A stretch of 64,000 nt of DNA from DASWJQ01 sp036397095. GTDB lineage: Bacteria > Chloroflexota > Anaerolineae > Anaerolineales > E44-bin32. The stretch covers positions 6,344 through 70,343 of the forward strand of contig DASWJQ010000108.1 of assembly GCA_036397095.1 (NCBI GenBank). Reading direction: 5' to 3'. Shown piece after piece: positions 8,734 through 18,825 of the stretch. Position numbers and translations under genes: made by a program. Within the stretch, counting starts at the first letter, position 1. The number at the start of each line of letters is the position of its first letter. A model generated the notes under the pieces. The model searched no databases. It had not been told where the DNA came from and was given only the letters and a program-made list of their open reading frames with translations.

Positions 8734-9108
8734 GTGGCCAAGTATGGATTGGAGCAGCTAGAAGTCTGGCGAGCAAGCATGGAGTTGGCTAGAGACGTTT
8801 GCTTAAGGCTTGTTCCGGCATTGCCGGAGGAAGAAAAGTACGCGCTGGCATCGCAGCTTCGTCGCGCTGCCCAGAGCATTCCGGCCAACATCGCTGAGGC
8901 TTATGGCAGATTTCATTATGCAGATGCCGCTCGCTGCTGCTACATTGCCCGTGGATCCCTCGAAGAAATGTGGAGCCATGTGCTCTTAGGCAGGGAGATT
9001 GGATACTGGCGAGATTTCTCATTCGAGGAATTGCGCAAGAGATATCTGAGAGTCCAACAGATGCTAAATGGCTACATTGGCTATCTCAAGAGGAGTCGCA
9101 GAACTTGA
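8734..9108 (+). CDS. four-helix-bundle protein (23S rRNA intervening-sequence protein family)
   Basis: 124 aa, GTG start after GGGGGAG. The sequence LEQLEVWRASMELARDV, LRRAAQSIPANIAEAYGR and LEEMWSHVLLGREIGY follows the S23/IVP family, small all-helical proteins first seen inside 23S rRNA intervening sequences and since found at many loci. Function is not established; the fold resembles the accessory protein Avd of diversity-generating retroelements. It has no role in the surrounding catabolic pathway and lies in a less GC-rich 0.65-kb insert between the AllG-like and cyclase genes, flanked by inverted repeats. It is probably a transferred element. Confidence 0.88.
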   Translation: MAKYGLEQLEVWRASMELARDVCLRLVPALPEEEKYALASQLRRAAQSIPANIAEAYGRFHYADAARCCYIARGSLEEMWSHVLLGREIGYWRDFSFEELRKRYLRVQQMLNGYIGYLKRSRRT

Positions 9109-9226
9109 GGCCACTGGCAGAGTGCGGGCACGCCATCGCAAAGTTGGTTGAGACAAGGTTCGCTACTTTCGTGATTCAGGGGACTGGATCAGTCTTGAAA
9201 GCAGCCGAGCGTGCCCCGGTGCTGAT

Positions 9227-9258
9227 TTTCCGTATCCCGTGTTTCGTATCCCGTATTA
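9227..9258 (-). repeat. right inverted heptamer repeat array of four-helix-bundle element
   Basis: Four tandem 7-nt units run from 9231 to 9258: CGTATCC, CGTGTTT, CGTATCC, CGTATTA. Together with the preceding GATTTTC they form the reverse complement of 8605-8623. The two arrays could pair to close a stem around the four-helix-bundle gene, as intervening sequences do in rRNA. Confidence 0.65.
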
Positions 9259-9297
9259 CCTGAACCAGTTCAGATCTCAAACCAAAGGACTCATCCG

Positions 9298-10086
9298 ATG
9301 AAAATCTACGACCTCTCCCAACCCCTCAACCAGGACGCCCCCTTCTGGCCGTTCTATCCGCCGTTTGAGGTCAAGTACTTCAAGCGCAAGGCCGAGCATG
9401 GTGTCAATGCACAATACATCCAGACCTCCAATCACATGGGGACGCATCTTGATGCGCCGCGGCACTTCATGACCGCTGGCAAGACGATCGACCAAATCCC
9501 GCTGGAGTGGGTCTACGGGCCCGGTGTCATCGTCGACTTAAGCGATCTCATGGATGAACTGGAAGTGATCACGGTCGCCATGATTGAAGAGCGGGCTGAG
9601 GTGCGCCAGGGCGATATTCTCTTCCTGCACACCGGCTGGCACCGCCATGCTCAGTTTGGCGACCAGCCAGACGAAGAGAAGTACATTCACCGCCATCCGG
9701 GGCCTCACTTCGAAATCGTCGACTGGCTCATTGCCAAGCAGATCCACCTGTGGGGGGTCGACATGGTATCGACCGATCACCCAATGAACCTGCCAATCGG
9801 ACGCTTCCTTGGCAAGGGTGGTCTCGAACATTGGCAGAAGGTCCGCCAGCAGTGCATCGACAAGTTTGGCGAAGACCAGCTTGACAAGCTGTTTCCCGAT
9901 TCGGCCTACCAATTGACGCACAATGCTTTGTTCCCGCACGACTGTATCCATGTCGAAAATTTGGGCGGGCAGATTGGGGCTCCCGAACTGCAGAACCGCC
10001 GGCTTACGCTGGGCGCGTTCCCCTGGCTGTTTCAAGGGGGAGAGGCCGCGTTCTGCCGGGCCGTCGCTTTCGTCGAAGAGGACTGA
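9298..10086 (+). CDS. cyclase family (PF04199) metal-dependent hydrolase
   Basis: 262 aa. The motif HMGTHLDAPRHF gives the family HxGTHxDxPxH metal-binding signature; HTGWHRH and VDMVSTDHPMN follow as in kynurenine formamidase/isatin hydrolase-type enzymes. Such enzymes hydrolyse N-formyl or cyclic amide bonds with Mn or Zn. The protein ends 2 bp before the Mo-binding subunit and probably opens the ring or cleaves the amide of the oxidised product. It starts just after the inverted-repeat element, so its original distance from the AllG-like gene was probably short. Confidence 0.9.
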   Translation: MKIYDLSQPLNQDAPFWPFYPPFEVKYFKRKAEHGVNAQYIQTSNHMGTHLDAPRHFMTAGKTIDQIPLEWVYGPGVIVDLSDLMDELEVITVAMIEERAEVRQGDILFLHTGWHRHAQFGDQPDEEKYIHRHPGPHFEIVDWLIAKQIHLWGVDMVSTDHPMNLPIGRFLGKGGLEHWQKVRQQCIDKFGEDQLDKLFPDSAYQLTHNALFPHDCIHVENLGGQIGAPELQNRRLTLGAFPWLFQGGEAAFCRAVAFVEED

Positions 10087-10088
10087 GC

Positions 10089-12446
10089 ATGACGACACGC
10101 ACCTTCGGTCAACGCATCAAGCGGAACGAAGACCCCCGGCTGCTGACCGGCCGAGCACTCTTCGTCGACGACGTCAACCCGGCAGGTTTGACGCACGCCG
10201 CCTTCGTGCGCAGCCCCTATGCCCACGCCCGCATCAAGTCGATCGACACCTCGACGGCGCGCCAATTAGCAGGCGTGGTCGCCATCTACACGGCCGACGA
10301 TCTTGGCGACTACTGGCGTAAGGGACCGCTCAACGTGTCGCCGCCCCCGATCGAGGGGCTCGAGTTCCACGAACGGACCCAGCCCATCCTGGCGCGTGAC
10401 AAAGTGCGCCATGCTGGGGAAGCGCTGGCGGTAGTCATCGCCGAGAGTCGCTACCTGGCGGAAGACGCCGCCCACCAGATTGTCGTCGACTACGAGCCGC
10501 TGCCAGTCGTGGTCGAGCTTGAAGCCGCGCTCGAACCGGAGGCGGCGCTGATCCATGACGACCTCGAATCGAACCGGGCGGCCCACGTCATCCAGCGGAA
10601 GGGCGACTTCGAGGCGGCCAAGGCCAAAGCCGACCTGGTGCTGACCCGGCGTCTCGACTACGACCGCGGGGTGGCGGCGGCCATGGAAAACCGCGGCATC
10701 GTCGCCGACTGGGACCGTCTCAACCAGCGGCTGACAGTCTGGGACACAACCCAGGCACCCATCCCGATCCGCAACGGGCTGGCCGGCATGCTCGGGCTGT
10801 CGGAGGACCAGGTGCGGGTGGTGGCGCCTTTTATCGGCGGTGGGTTTGGTCCCAAAATTATGATGTTCTATCCGGAAGAAATGCTGATCCCGTGGATTGC
10901 GCTGCAGCTGCAGCGGCCCGTCAAGTGGATCGAAGATCGCGCCGAGAACTTCGTGGCCACCAGCCACGAGCGGGGTCAAATCCATGATGTCGAGTTCGCA
11001 TTCACCAGGGACGGCCGACTGCTGGCTGTCAAGGATGTCTTTCTGCACGACAGCGGTGCCTACGATCCGTACGGCTTGACCATTCCCATCAACAGCCAGT
11101 GCACGTTGCTCGGCGCCTACGACGTGCCCAACTACTATTCGGAATTCACGGCGGTCTTCACCAACAAGACGATCGTCACGCCCTATCGAGGCGCCGGCCG
11201 CCAGCATGGTGTGTTTGTCATGGAGCGGATGCTCGACCTGGCGGCGCGCGAACTGGACCTCGATCCGACCGAAATCCGCCGCCTGAACTTCATTCCTTCG
11301 GACGCCTATCCCTACGACAACCAGATCATTTACCAGGACTTTGCCCCCCTGGTTTACGACAGCGGTAACCATGAGCCGGTGCTGGACAAGACGATGGAGC
11401 TCATTGGCTACCGACAGTTCCGCGATGAGATCCAGCCGGCGGCCCGCAAGCAGGGGAGAAAGTTGGGTCTTGGGTTGGTGTACTACGTGGAGGGCACCGG
11501 CATTGGCCCCTACGAAGGGGCGCGCGTGCAGATCCAACCGAGCGGCAAGGTCAGCGTCGTCACCGGCGTCGGCACCCAGGGGCAGGGCCATTTCACAAGC
11601 TTCGCCCAGGTGGTGTCCGACCAATTGGGCGTGCCCGTCGACCAGATCACGGTCGTGACCGGTGACACCGACCAGTTCCATTGGGGAACCGGAACCTTCG
11701 CCAGCCGCGGGGCCGTGGTGGCCGGTAATGCCATCCATGCCGCTGCCAAGGAAGTGCGGCGCAAGGTGTTGGCGATGGCCAGCGAAAAACTGGAAGCGGC
11801 CGTCGAAGACCTGGAGCTGGACGGCGGATCGGTACAGGTGAAAGGCGTGCCCAGCTCGGCTATTCCGCTCGGCCAACTGGCTGCCGAAGCCAACCCGCTG
11901 CGAGGGGCGGTCAAACCCGGCACCGAGCCCGGTTTGGAGGCCACCGACTATTTTGGCCCGGAACGTGGCGCCACGGCCTACGGGGCCCATGCCATGATCG
12001 TCGAAGTCGACCAGCAGACGATGCAGGTCCACATCGATAAGTACGTTGTGGTGCACGATTGCGGCCGGGTGATCAACCCGCTAATCCTCGACGGCCAAAT
12101 ACACGGCGGGGTGGCGCAGGGGCTGGGCAATGCTTTCTTCGAGGAGTTGATCTATGACGAAAACGGCCAGCTGCTCAACGGCTCCTTCATGGATTACTTG
12201 CTGCCGACGGCGTCGGATGTCCCGCGCATGATCGTCGACCATCTCGAGACCCCGTCGCCGCTGAATCCACTGGGGGTCAAAGGGGCTGGAGAAGCCGGTG
12301 CCATCCCGGTGGCGGCGCTGTTCGCACAAGCAGTCGAGGATGCATTGGACCTGCCCGATCTCGAGCTACTCGAGATACCCCTGAGCCCAAGCCGTCTGTG
12401 GGAGCGGGTCGAGGCCGAACGACTGGCCGCGGCCGCCGAGGCCTAA
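10089..12446 (+). CDS. molybdopterin-binding subunit of xanthine dehydrogenase-family hydroxylase
   Basis: 785 aa, the length expected for a separate large subunit. The N-terminal a/b hammerhead domain (GQRIKRNEDPRLLTGRA) is followed by Mo-pterin contacts at IGGGFGPKI and TPYRGAGRQHG, then GTQGQGH. The catalytic Glu is in GVKGAGEAGAIPV. The active-site loop lacks the CSFR motif of aerobic CO dehydrogenase, so the enzyme hydroxylates a carbon next to nitrogen or oxidises an aldehyde. The neighbouring purine/uracil-type permease favours a heterocycle. It is followed directly, with no spacer, by the AllH-like gene. Confidence 0.94.
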   Translation: MTTRTFGQRIKRNEDPRLLTGRALFVDDVNPAGLTHAAFVRSPYAHARIKSIDTSTARQLAGVVAIYTADDLGDYWRKGPLNVSPPPIEGLEFHERTQPILARDKVRHAGEALAVVIAESRYLAEDAAHQIVVDYEPLPVVVELEAALEPEAALIHDDLESNRAAHVIQRKGDFEAAKAKADLVLTRRLDYDRGVAAAMENRGIVADWDRLNQRLTVWDTTQAPIPIRNGLAGMLGLSEDQVRVVAPFIGGGFGPKIMMFYPEEMLIPWIALQLQRPVKWIEDRAENFVATSHERGQIHDVEFAFTRDGRLLAVKDVFLHDSGAYDPYGLTIPINSQCTLLGAYDVPNYYSEFTAVFTNKTIVTPYRGAGRQHGVFVMERMLDLAARELDLDPTEIRRLNFIPSDAYPYDNQIIYQDFAPLVYDSGNHEPVLDKTMELIGYRQFRDEIQPAARKQGRKLGLGLVYYVEGTGIGPYEGARVQIQPSGKVSVVTGVGTQGQGHFTSFAQVVSDQLGVPVDQITVVTGDTDQFHWGTGTFASRGAVVAGNAIHAAAKEVRRKVLAMASEKLEAAVEDLELDGGSVQVKGVPSSAIPLGQLAAEANPLRGAVKPGTEPGLEATDYFGPERGATAYGAHAMIVEVDQQTMQVHIDKYVVVHDCGRVINPLILDGQIHGGVAQGLGNAFFEELIYDENGQLLNGSFMDYLLPTASDVPRMIVDHLETPSPLNPLGVKGAGEAGAIPVAALFAQAVEDALDLPDLELLEIPLSPSRLWERVEAERLAAAAEA

Positions 12447-13322
12447 TTGCGGATCCGAGCACTGCGCCTGACTCCGGTTGCCCGAGCCTGGCTCCAGGCC
12501 GCCGGCCCCGCCAGGCCGCTGCACATCTTTTCCCAGGTCTGCAACCTGATAGACGACGGCGGCCGGGTCCTATCGCTGCAAACGGCCCGGCTGGCCGACG
12601 GTCCACTATCCCTGACCGTGCCGGCGCAGGTCGGGGGCGGGCAGGGATTGGGGCATTGGATCCATGATCAGACTTCCATTGTTCGATTAGAAGATAGGCT
12701 CACAGTCGGCAAATTGACGATCGATTGGGCTGGCGCCGAAAACTGGGATCCGACCCCTGATTGGCAGCGGTTGCGAGCCGACCAGGGTTTTACGAGCAGG
12801 CTGCCGGCGCTGCGCCGGTTGCTGGCGGCTGGGGCGCCACCTGGGGGATTGGCTGGTCTGCTAGACGAGGGAGAGTTGGCCGCGGACTCACTGGCGGCCC
12901 AGCTGTTGGCTACTGCCGGCCCGCTGGCCGCCGCTTTGCAGTCAGCGTTGCGATCGGGTAATCGGAGCCGCCTGCAGCCGGCGGCGGCCGGGCTGGCCGG
13001 CTTGGGCGGCGGTCTGACTCCATCCGGCGACGACTATCTGGTTGGGGTGATGCATGCCTTGTGGATCCAGCGGCCGCCGGCCGAGTCGACCGAGCTGTCG
13101 GAGCTGCTGGTGAGCGCGGCCGTGCCACGTACCACCCCCCTATCGGCGGCCTGGCTGCAGGCAGCCGCCGACGGGCAGGCCTCGCGGCTGTGGCATGATT
13201 TGCTGGAGGCGCTGTTGTCGGCCGAAGGGGGAGCGATTGAAGCACCGGCCCGGGCCCTGATGGCAGTTGGTCATACCTCGGGTGCCGATGCGCTGGCCGG
13301 CTTCCTGCAAGCATTCGAGTAG
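12447..13322 (+). CDS. DUF2877 family, AllH/YlbF-like carbamoyltransferase component
   Basis: 291 aa if the TTG immediately after the preceding stop is used; no strong ribosome site is visible, so it may be read by coupling. The family hallmark GLGGGLTPSGDDYLVGVM lies near residue 190 and a conserved VGHTSGADALAGF near the C-terminus. E. coli YlbF (AllH) is DUF2877 and acts with AllF and AllG in oxamate carbamoyltransferase. The gene closes the operon before a terminator and pairs with the AllG-like gene 4 kb upstream. What the pair does without AllF is unknown. Confidence 0.85.
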   Translation: MRIRALRLTPVARAWLQAAGPARPLHIFSQVCNLIDDGGRVLSLQTARLADGPLSLTVPAQVGGGQGLGHWIHDQTSIVRLEDRLTVGKLTIDWAGAENWDPTPDWQRLRADQGFTSRLPALRRLLAAGAPPGGLAGLLDEGELAADSLAAQLLATAGPLAAALQSALRSGNRSRLQPAAAGLAGLGGGLTPSGDDYLVGVMHALWIQRPPAESTELSELLVSAAVPRTTPLSAAWLQAAADGQASRLWHDLLEALLSAEGGAIEAPARALMAVGHTSGADALAGFLQAFE

Positions 13323-13350
13323 CTGCCCATATCATCGGGGGATCAAAAAA

Positions 13351-13377
13351 AAGCGGCGCAGCTTTGCTGCGCCGCTT
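13351..13377 (-). terminator. Rho-independent terminator between convergent genes
   Basis: A 12-bp GC-rich stem (GCGGCGCAGC and complement) with a TTT loop. On the minus strand it is followed by an eight-T run, giving a strong terminator for the permease; on the plus strand only three T follow, so it may also slow transcription of the catabolic operon. Confidence 0.85.
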
Positions 13378-13401
13378 TCGGGAACCCCGACTGCGAAGTG
13401 G

Positions 13402-14814
13402 TTAGTCGCCCATTCCCATTTCGGTCGTCCGGCCAGTCCCAACAGCATGGGATTCGACGCTGGCAACCGCGGGCGGCTTGAAGACCAGGAAGATCAGGTT
13501 GAGCAGGATGCCCGCTACGGCGCCGGTAGCGATCGCCGGCCAGCCGAAGGGGAACAGCCCCTGCAGCAACGGGATCGGCAGGAAGCCACCGGCGTAGCCG
13601 ATGTGGCCGCCCACGCCGATCACCATGATGACAGCACCGATGGCCAGCTGCTTCGGATCGAACAGGTTGACCTTCTCCGACATGATCAGGGCAATGCCTT
13701 GCATGCCGATCACGCCGAACAGGTAGATAGCCAGTCCGCCCGAAACCGCCAGCGGGATGCTGTTGACCACCGCCACCAGCTGGCCGCTGAAGGCCAGGAT
13801 CATGGCGATGATGCCGCCGCCAATCAGGGCGGGGCCGGAGTAGTTGCGGGTGATCACCATCAGCGAGTTGTTCTCGCCGTAGTTGGTGCCGGCAACACCA
13901 CCGATCAAGCCGTTGGTCATGTCGCCCAGACCGTCCAGTACCAGGTTGAGGCCGATGAACTCACTGAGCTTCTGCTTCGGCCGCCCCATCTGATCGGCCA
14001 GGTTGTCGACGTACAGGCTGATCTGATACAGGTGGGCTGTTGATTCAGGGATGGTGGCGATGGCCATGGCGGCGATGCCGAAGATGGCGGTCGCAGCCAG
14101 TTCACTGCTGAAGTTCGGGAAGGTGAAGTGCGGCACCGTGATCAGGCTGGCCGCACCCACGCCACTGAAATCGACCAGGCCGAAGGGGATCGCCACCAGG
14201 TAGCCGACGACGGCACCCAACAGCACTGGGATCATCCCGATGAAGCCGCGGCCCTGCAGGTAGACCGAGAAGATGATGGTCACCAGCAAGGTGATCAAGG
14301 CGACGCCCCAGTGAGAGCTGGACATGTCGAGCGCAGCGAAGCCGAGGGCGAACCCGATGACCGCGGCCACCGAGCCCGTCACAATTGGCGGGAGGACCAC
14401 GTCGATCGATTTCTTGCCTCCGGAGAAGCGAATGATCAAGCCGATGGCGATGTTGACCAAGCCGGTGACGATAATGCCGGCCTGGGCCGCGCCGATCAGC
14501 TCATCGCTGGCCGGGACACCGAACTGAGCGCCCGTGACCGCCAATGTGGCGGCGATGTAGCTGAAGCTCGAGCCATAGTACAGCGGGATGAACGTTCCGA
14601 TCCCGAGTCGTGAGCCGAGCAGGGCCACCAGTGTGGCCAGACCGGAGGCAAACAGCACAGTGCTGACGTGGAACCCGACGAGCAAGGCCACCAACACGGT
14701 GGCGGGGAACATGGTCAGCACGTGCTGAAGTCCGAGGAGCACCAACTGTCCGATTGGGGGTGTGTCATTGGGCAAGTAGCCCATGACCTTGACCTTTGGG
14801 GACTCCATGGTCAT
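13402..14814 (-). CDS. NCS2 family uracil/xanthine permease
   Basis: 470 aa, starting at the ATG after GAGGAGAAC. It has about 12-14 hydrophobic segments and NCS2 features, including LGLQHVLTMFPATVLV near the N-terminus, a Glu-containing helix of the type GIAAMAIATIPESTAH and the later GVAGTNYGENN stretch. The family imports uracil, xanthine or uric acid with protons or Na+. Convergent with the Mo-hydroxylase operon, it is the natural importer of its substrate. Whether purine or pyrimidine cannot be decided from sequence alone. Confidence 0.93.
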   Translation of the reverse strand: MTMESPKVKVMGYLPNDTPPIGQLVLLGLQHVLTMFPATVLVALLVGFHVSTVLFASGLATLVALLGSRLGIGTFIPLYYGSSFSYIAATLAVTGAQFGVPASDELIGAAQAGIIVTGLVNIAIGLIIRFSGGKKSIDVVLPPIVTGSVAAVIGFALGFAALDMSSSHWGVALITLLVTIIFSVYLQGRGFIGMIPVLLGAVVGYLVAIPFGLVDFSGVGAASLITVPHFTFPNFSSELAATAIFGIAAMAIATIPESTAHLYQISLYVDNLADQMGRPKQKLSEFIGLNLVLDGLGDMTNGLIGGVAGTNYGENNSLMVITRNYSGPALIGGGIIAMILAFSGQLVAVVNSIPLAVSGGLAIYLFGVIGMQGIALIMSEKVNLFDPKQLAIGAVIMVIGVGGHIGYAGGFLPIPLLQGLFPFGWPAIATGAVAGILLNLIFLVFKPPAVASVESHAVGTGRTTEMGMGD

Positions 14815-15192
14815 TATGTTCTCCTCTTCACAAAGGAATGTGTCTAGTAAAAGCGCTTGGGTTGGACGCGGGGCGCTTGGTCCGCCGCACCGCGAGTGCA
14901 GTTCGAGGTCTCCAACACCTCCTTGGCGCAAGAGAGCCATAGCCGGCAGGTGGTGGGGTGGGGTTCCCAAGTGTTGCTTCGCGGGCGGTCAGCAGGCGTT
15001 GTGTTTGCCTGCATCCGCGTCGGCACCCTCCGGCGGTGTGATCCATGTAGGAAAACACCAGATGTGGGAAAAAGTGTCGCTGAATCCCCACACTTATGCT
15101 TAGACTAGCACGGTAGCGGGTATGATTCTGGGTCCGCCAATCACATCCTCGACCGCCATTCGTCACATCACGACAGGGCGGCCCGTGTTTGG
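14815..15192 (-). other. long upstream region of the permease, no recognised element
   Basis: About 380 bases without a credible gene. The minus strand here would be the 5' leader of the permease. It contains an AAGGAGG followed by TTG that could start a 24-codon peptide ending near 14844, but nothing else supports it. I compared it by eye with common riboswitch cores and recognised none. Confidence 0.4.
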
Positions 15193-15221
15193 TTGACGGC
15201 CCCTAAGCGCTACGTTACAAT
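15193..15221 (+). promoter_or_regulatory. promoter of the tRNA-Ala pair
   Basis: TTGACG and TACAAT separated by 17 bp, ending 16 bp upstream of the first tRNA. It is a close sigma70-type match. Confidence 0.7.
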
Positions 15222-15237
15222 GCGCTCATCCCTTCGG

Positions 15238-15310
15238 GGGCCTGTAGCGCAGTTGGGAGCGCGCTTCAATCGCACTGAAGAGGTCGCGGGTTCGAATCCC
15301 GCCAGGTCCA
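15238..15310 (+). tRNA. tRNA-Ala (anticodon CGC)
   Basis: 73 nt with a complete cloverleaf: acceptor GGGCCTG pairs with CAGGTCC and includes the G3:U70 wobble that identifies alanine tRNAs. The anticodon stem CTTCA/TGAAG encloses CGC at 15271-15273, and the T arm has GGTTCGAATCC. CCA is not encoded. Confidence 0.95.
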
Positions 15311-15325
15311 CAGACAACCTAGCCT

Positions 15326-15398
15326 GGGCCCATAGCGCAGTTGGGAGCGCGTCTCAATGGCATTGAGAAGGTCGTGGGTTCGAATCCCACTGGGTCCA
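15326..15398 (+). tRNA. tRNA-Ala (anticodon GGC)
   Basis: 73 nt cloverleaf 15 bp after the first tRNA. Acceptor GGGCCCA pairs with TGGGTCC, again with G3:U70. The anticodon loop presents GGC at 15359-15361. The two tRNAs are nearly identical in the D and T arms, suggesting duplication, and share one promoter. Confidence 0.95.
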
Positions 15399-15404
15399 CC
15401 TGAA

Positions 15405-15431
15405 CTGCCCGTCCGCCCGGATGGGCAGTTT
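15405..15431 (+). terminator. probable terminator of the tRNA pair
   Basis: A 10-bp stem (CTGCCCGTCC with GGATGGGCAG, one G-U pair) and a four-base loop, followed by only TTT, seven bases after the second tRNA. Confidence 0.6.
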
Positions 15432-15434
15432 CCG

Positions 15435-15586
15435 TTAACCACAAAGACTCGAAGAGCACAAAGGGTTCAATATGTACACAAAGAAGTGCAGACGACGTGT
15501 GAGTGAGCTGCAGCGCAGTCAGCCATGTATGTCTTTCTTTGTGCACCTCCCTTCCCCCCTTTGTGTCCTTCGCGTCTTTGTGGTTA
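15435..15586. repeat. MITE-like long imperfect inverted repeat
   Basis: The left arm 15435-15464 (starting TTAACCACAAAGACTCGAAG) matches the reverse complement of 15557-15586 at about 26 of 30 bases. The core between them also contains ACAAAGAA-type inverted segments. No open frame of note lies inside. The arms would fold into one long hairpin. The AACCACAAAGAC motif is common as an intergenic repeat in several phyla. Confidence 0.6.
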
Positions 15587-15644
15587 CCCTGCGGGCGCCG
15601 CTTGCATTCTGGCCGGAACCCGTTTAACATGGGTTGTCACAATC

Positions 15645-15925
15645 GAGATTCCTTAAGGCTGAGGCAGGAGTAGTAGGGCCTCCCACAGTGAGCCGGGGAC
15701 GGTGGAAGCCCGGCAAGGCGACCTCGGATCGCCGCCAAGCCTGAACTCGCCTGTCGCCCGCCGCTGGTCGGCGGGGCAGCCCTTCCGGTGAACGCCGAGT
15801 AGCTGGGAGCGGGTGCGCCCGATAACGCGCCAAGAGCGGCCGGCCGGATTTCCGGTTGGCAAGCAGGGTGGTACCGCGGATCCCCTTTCGCCCCTGACGA
15901 TGGCGAGAGGGGTCTTGTTTTTCCA
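15645..15925 (+). promoter_or_regulatory. T-box riboswitch controlling leuS
   Basis: The T-box sequence AGGGTGGTACCGCGG is at 15865-15879. Stem I carries the AGTA motif near 15672 and, on its 3' side, GAACTC, so the specifier is probably CTC (Leu) at 15746-15748. The T-box is followed by a terminator stem (15878-15922; GATCCCCTTTCGCC with GGCGAGAGGGGTC) and TTGTTTTT. Uncharged tRNA-Leu(GAG) would bind the specifier and T-box, favour the antiterminator and allow leuS to be transcribed. The Leu codon agrees with the downstream gene. Confidence 0.93.
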
Positions 15926-15982
15926 GGGTCGCTTGGGCCGTGCCCCGGGCCGACCCGCAAGCAACGGCAAATGAGGTGGTGT

Positions 15983-18469
<2,487 letters not shown>

Positions 18470-18816
18470 GCCCCGAGTTTCCAGCAGGTACGCCCCAACG
18501 CCTCCAACGCAGGGGCGACTGGCCTAGACTTTGCTGGACTCGGGGACCCAGGAGAACCGGCCCTCCGGCGGGTACCCAGCCCTCTCATCTCCGACCGCGC
18601 CCGCCCTGGGCGATCACAAGGATCGCCCATACGCGCCAGCGGACGACAACGAGTTGCGCCCTATTTCGTTTAGGTGGAGGCTGGGGACCTTCTGCGCCAG
18701 TTTGAGATCCCACAAACCAAGGCAACTCCTCGCTGGATACGAATTGGGAGCACCGGCGGTTTCCCTTCCGAACTCGGTTCGGCAATACTTAATCAGCGAG
18801 CATCTGGCAAAGAGGG
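18470..18816. other. intergenic region with a long two-step hairpin, no gene seen
   Basis: Directly after the leuS stop, 18471-18486 pairs with 18532-18545 (CCCCGAG and CCAGCA against TGCTGG and CTCGGGG), and inside it CGCCCC 18491-18496 pairs with GGGGCG 18512-18517. No T-run follows. The remaining 270 bases show no credible gene and no element I recognise. Confidence 0.45.
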
Positions 18817-18825
18817 ATGGCGACC

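Noticed and set aside
10266..12056. A 596-codon open frame on the minus strand across the Mo-hydroxylase large subunit gene
   Set aside because: It is the antisense shadow of a strongly recognised gene in GC-rich DNA; its translation resembles no family and has no ribosome site.
10089..12446. Reading the Mo enzyme as aerobic CO dehydrogenase because of CoxE- and CoxM-type neighbours
   Set aside because: The active-site loop lacks the CSFR Cys and reads YRGAGRQ, as in xanthine dehydrogenase/aldehyde oxidase-type hydroxylases.
14844..14915. A 24-codon leader peptide upstream of the NCS2 permease
   Set aside because: Only a chance AAGGAGG-TTG supports it; no codon pattern or terminator suggests attenuation.
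15970..15982. leuS start at ATG 15971
   Set aside because: No ribosome site precedes it, while GAGGTGG sits just before ATG 15983.
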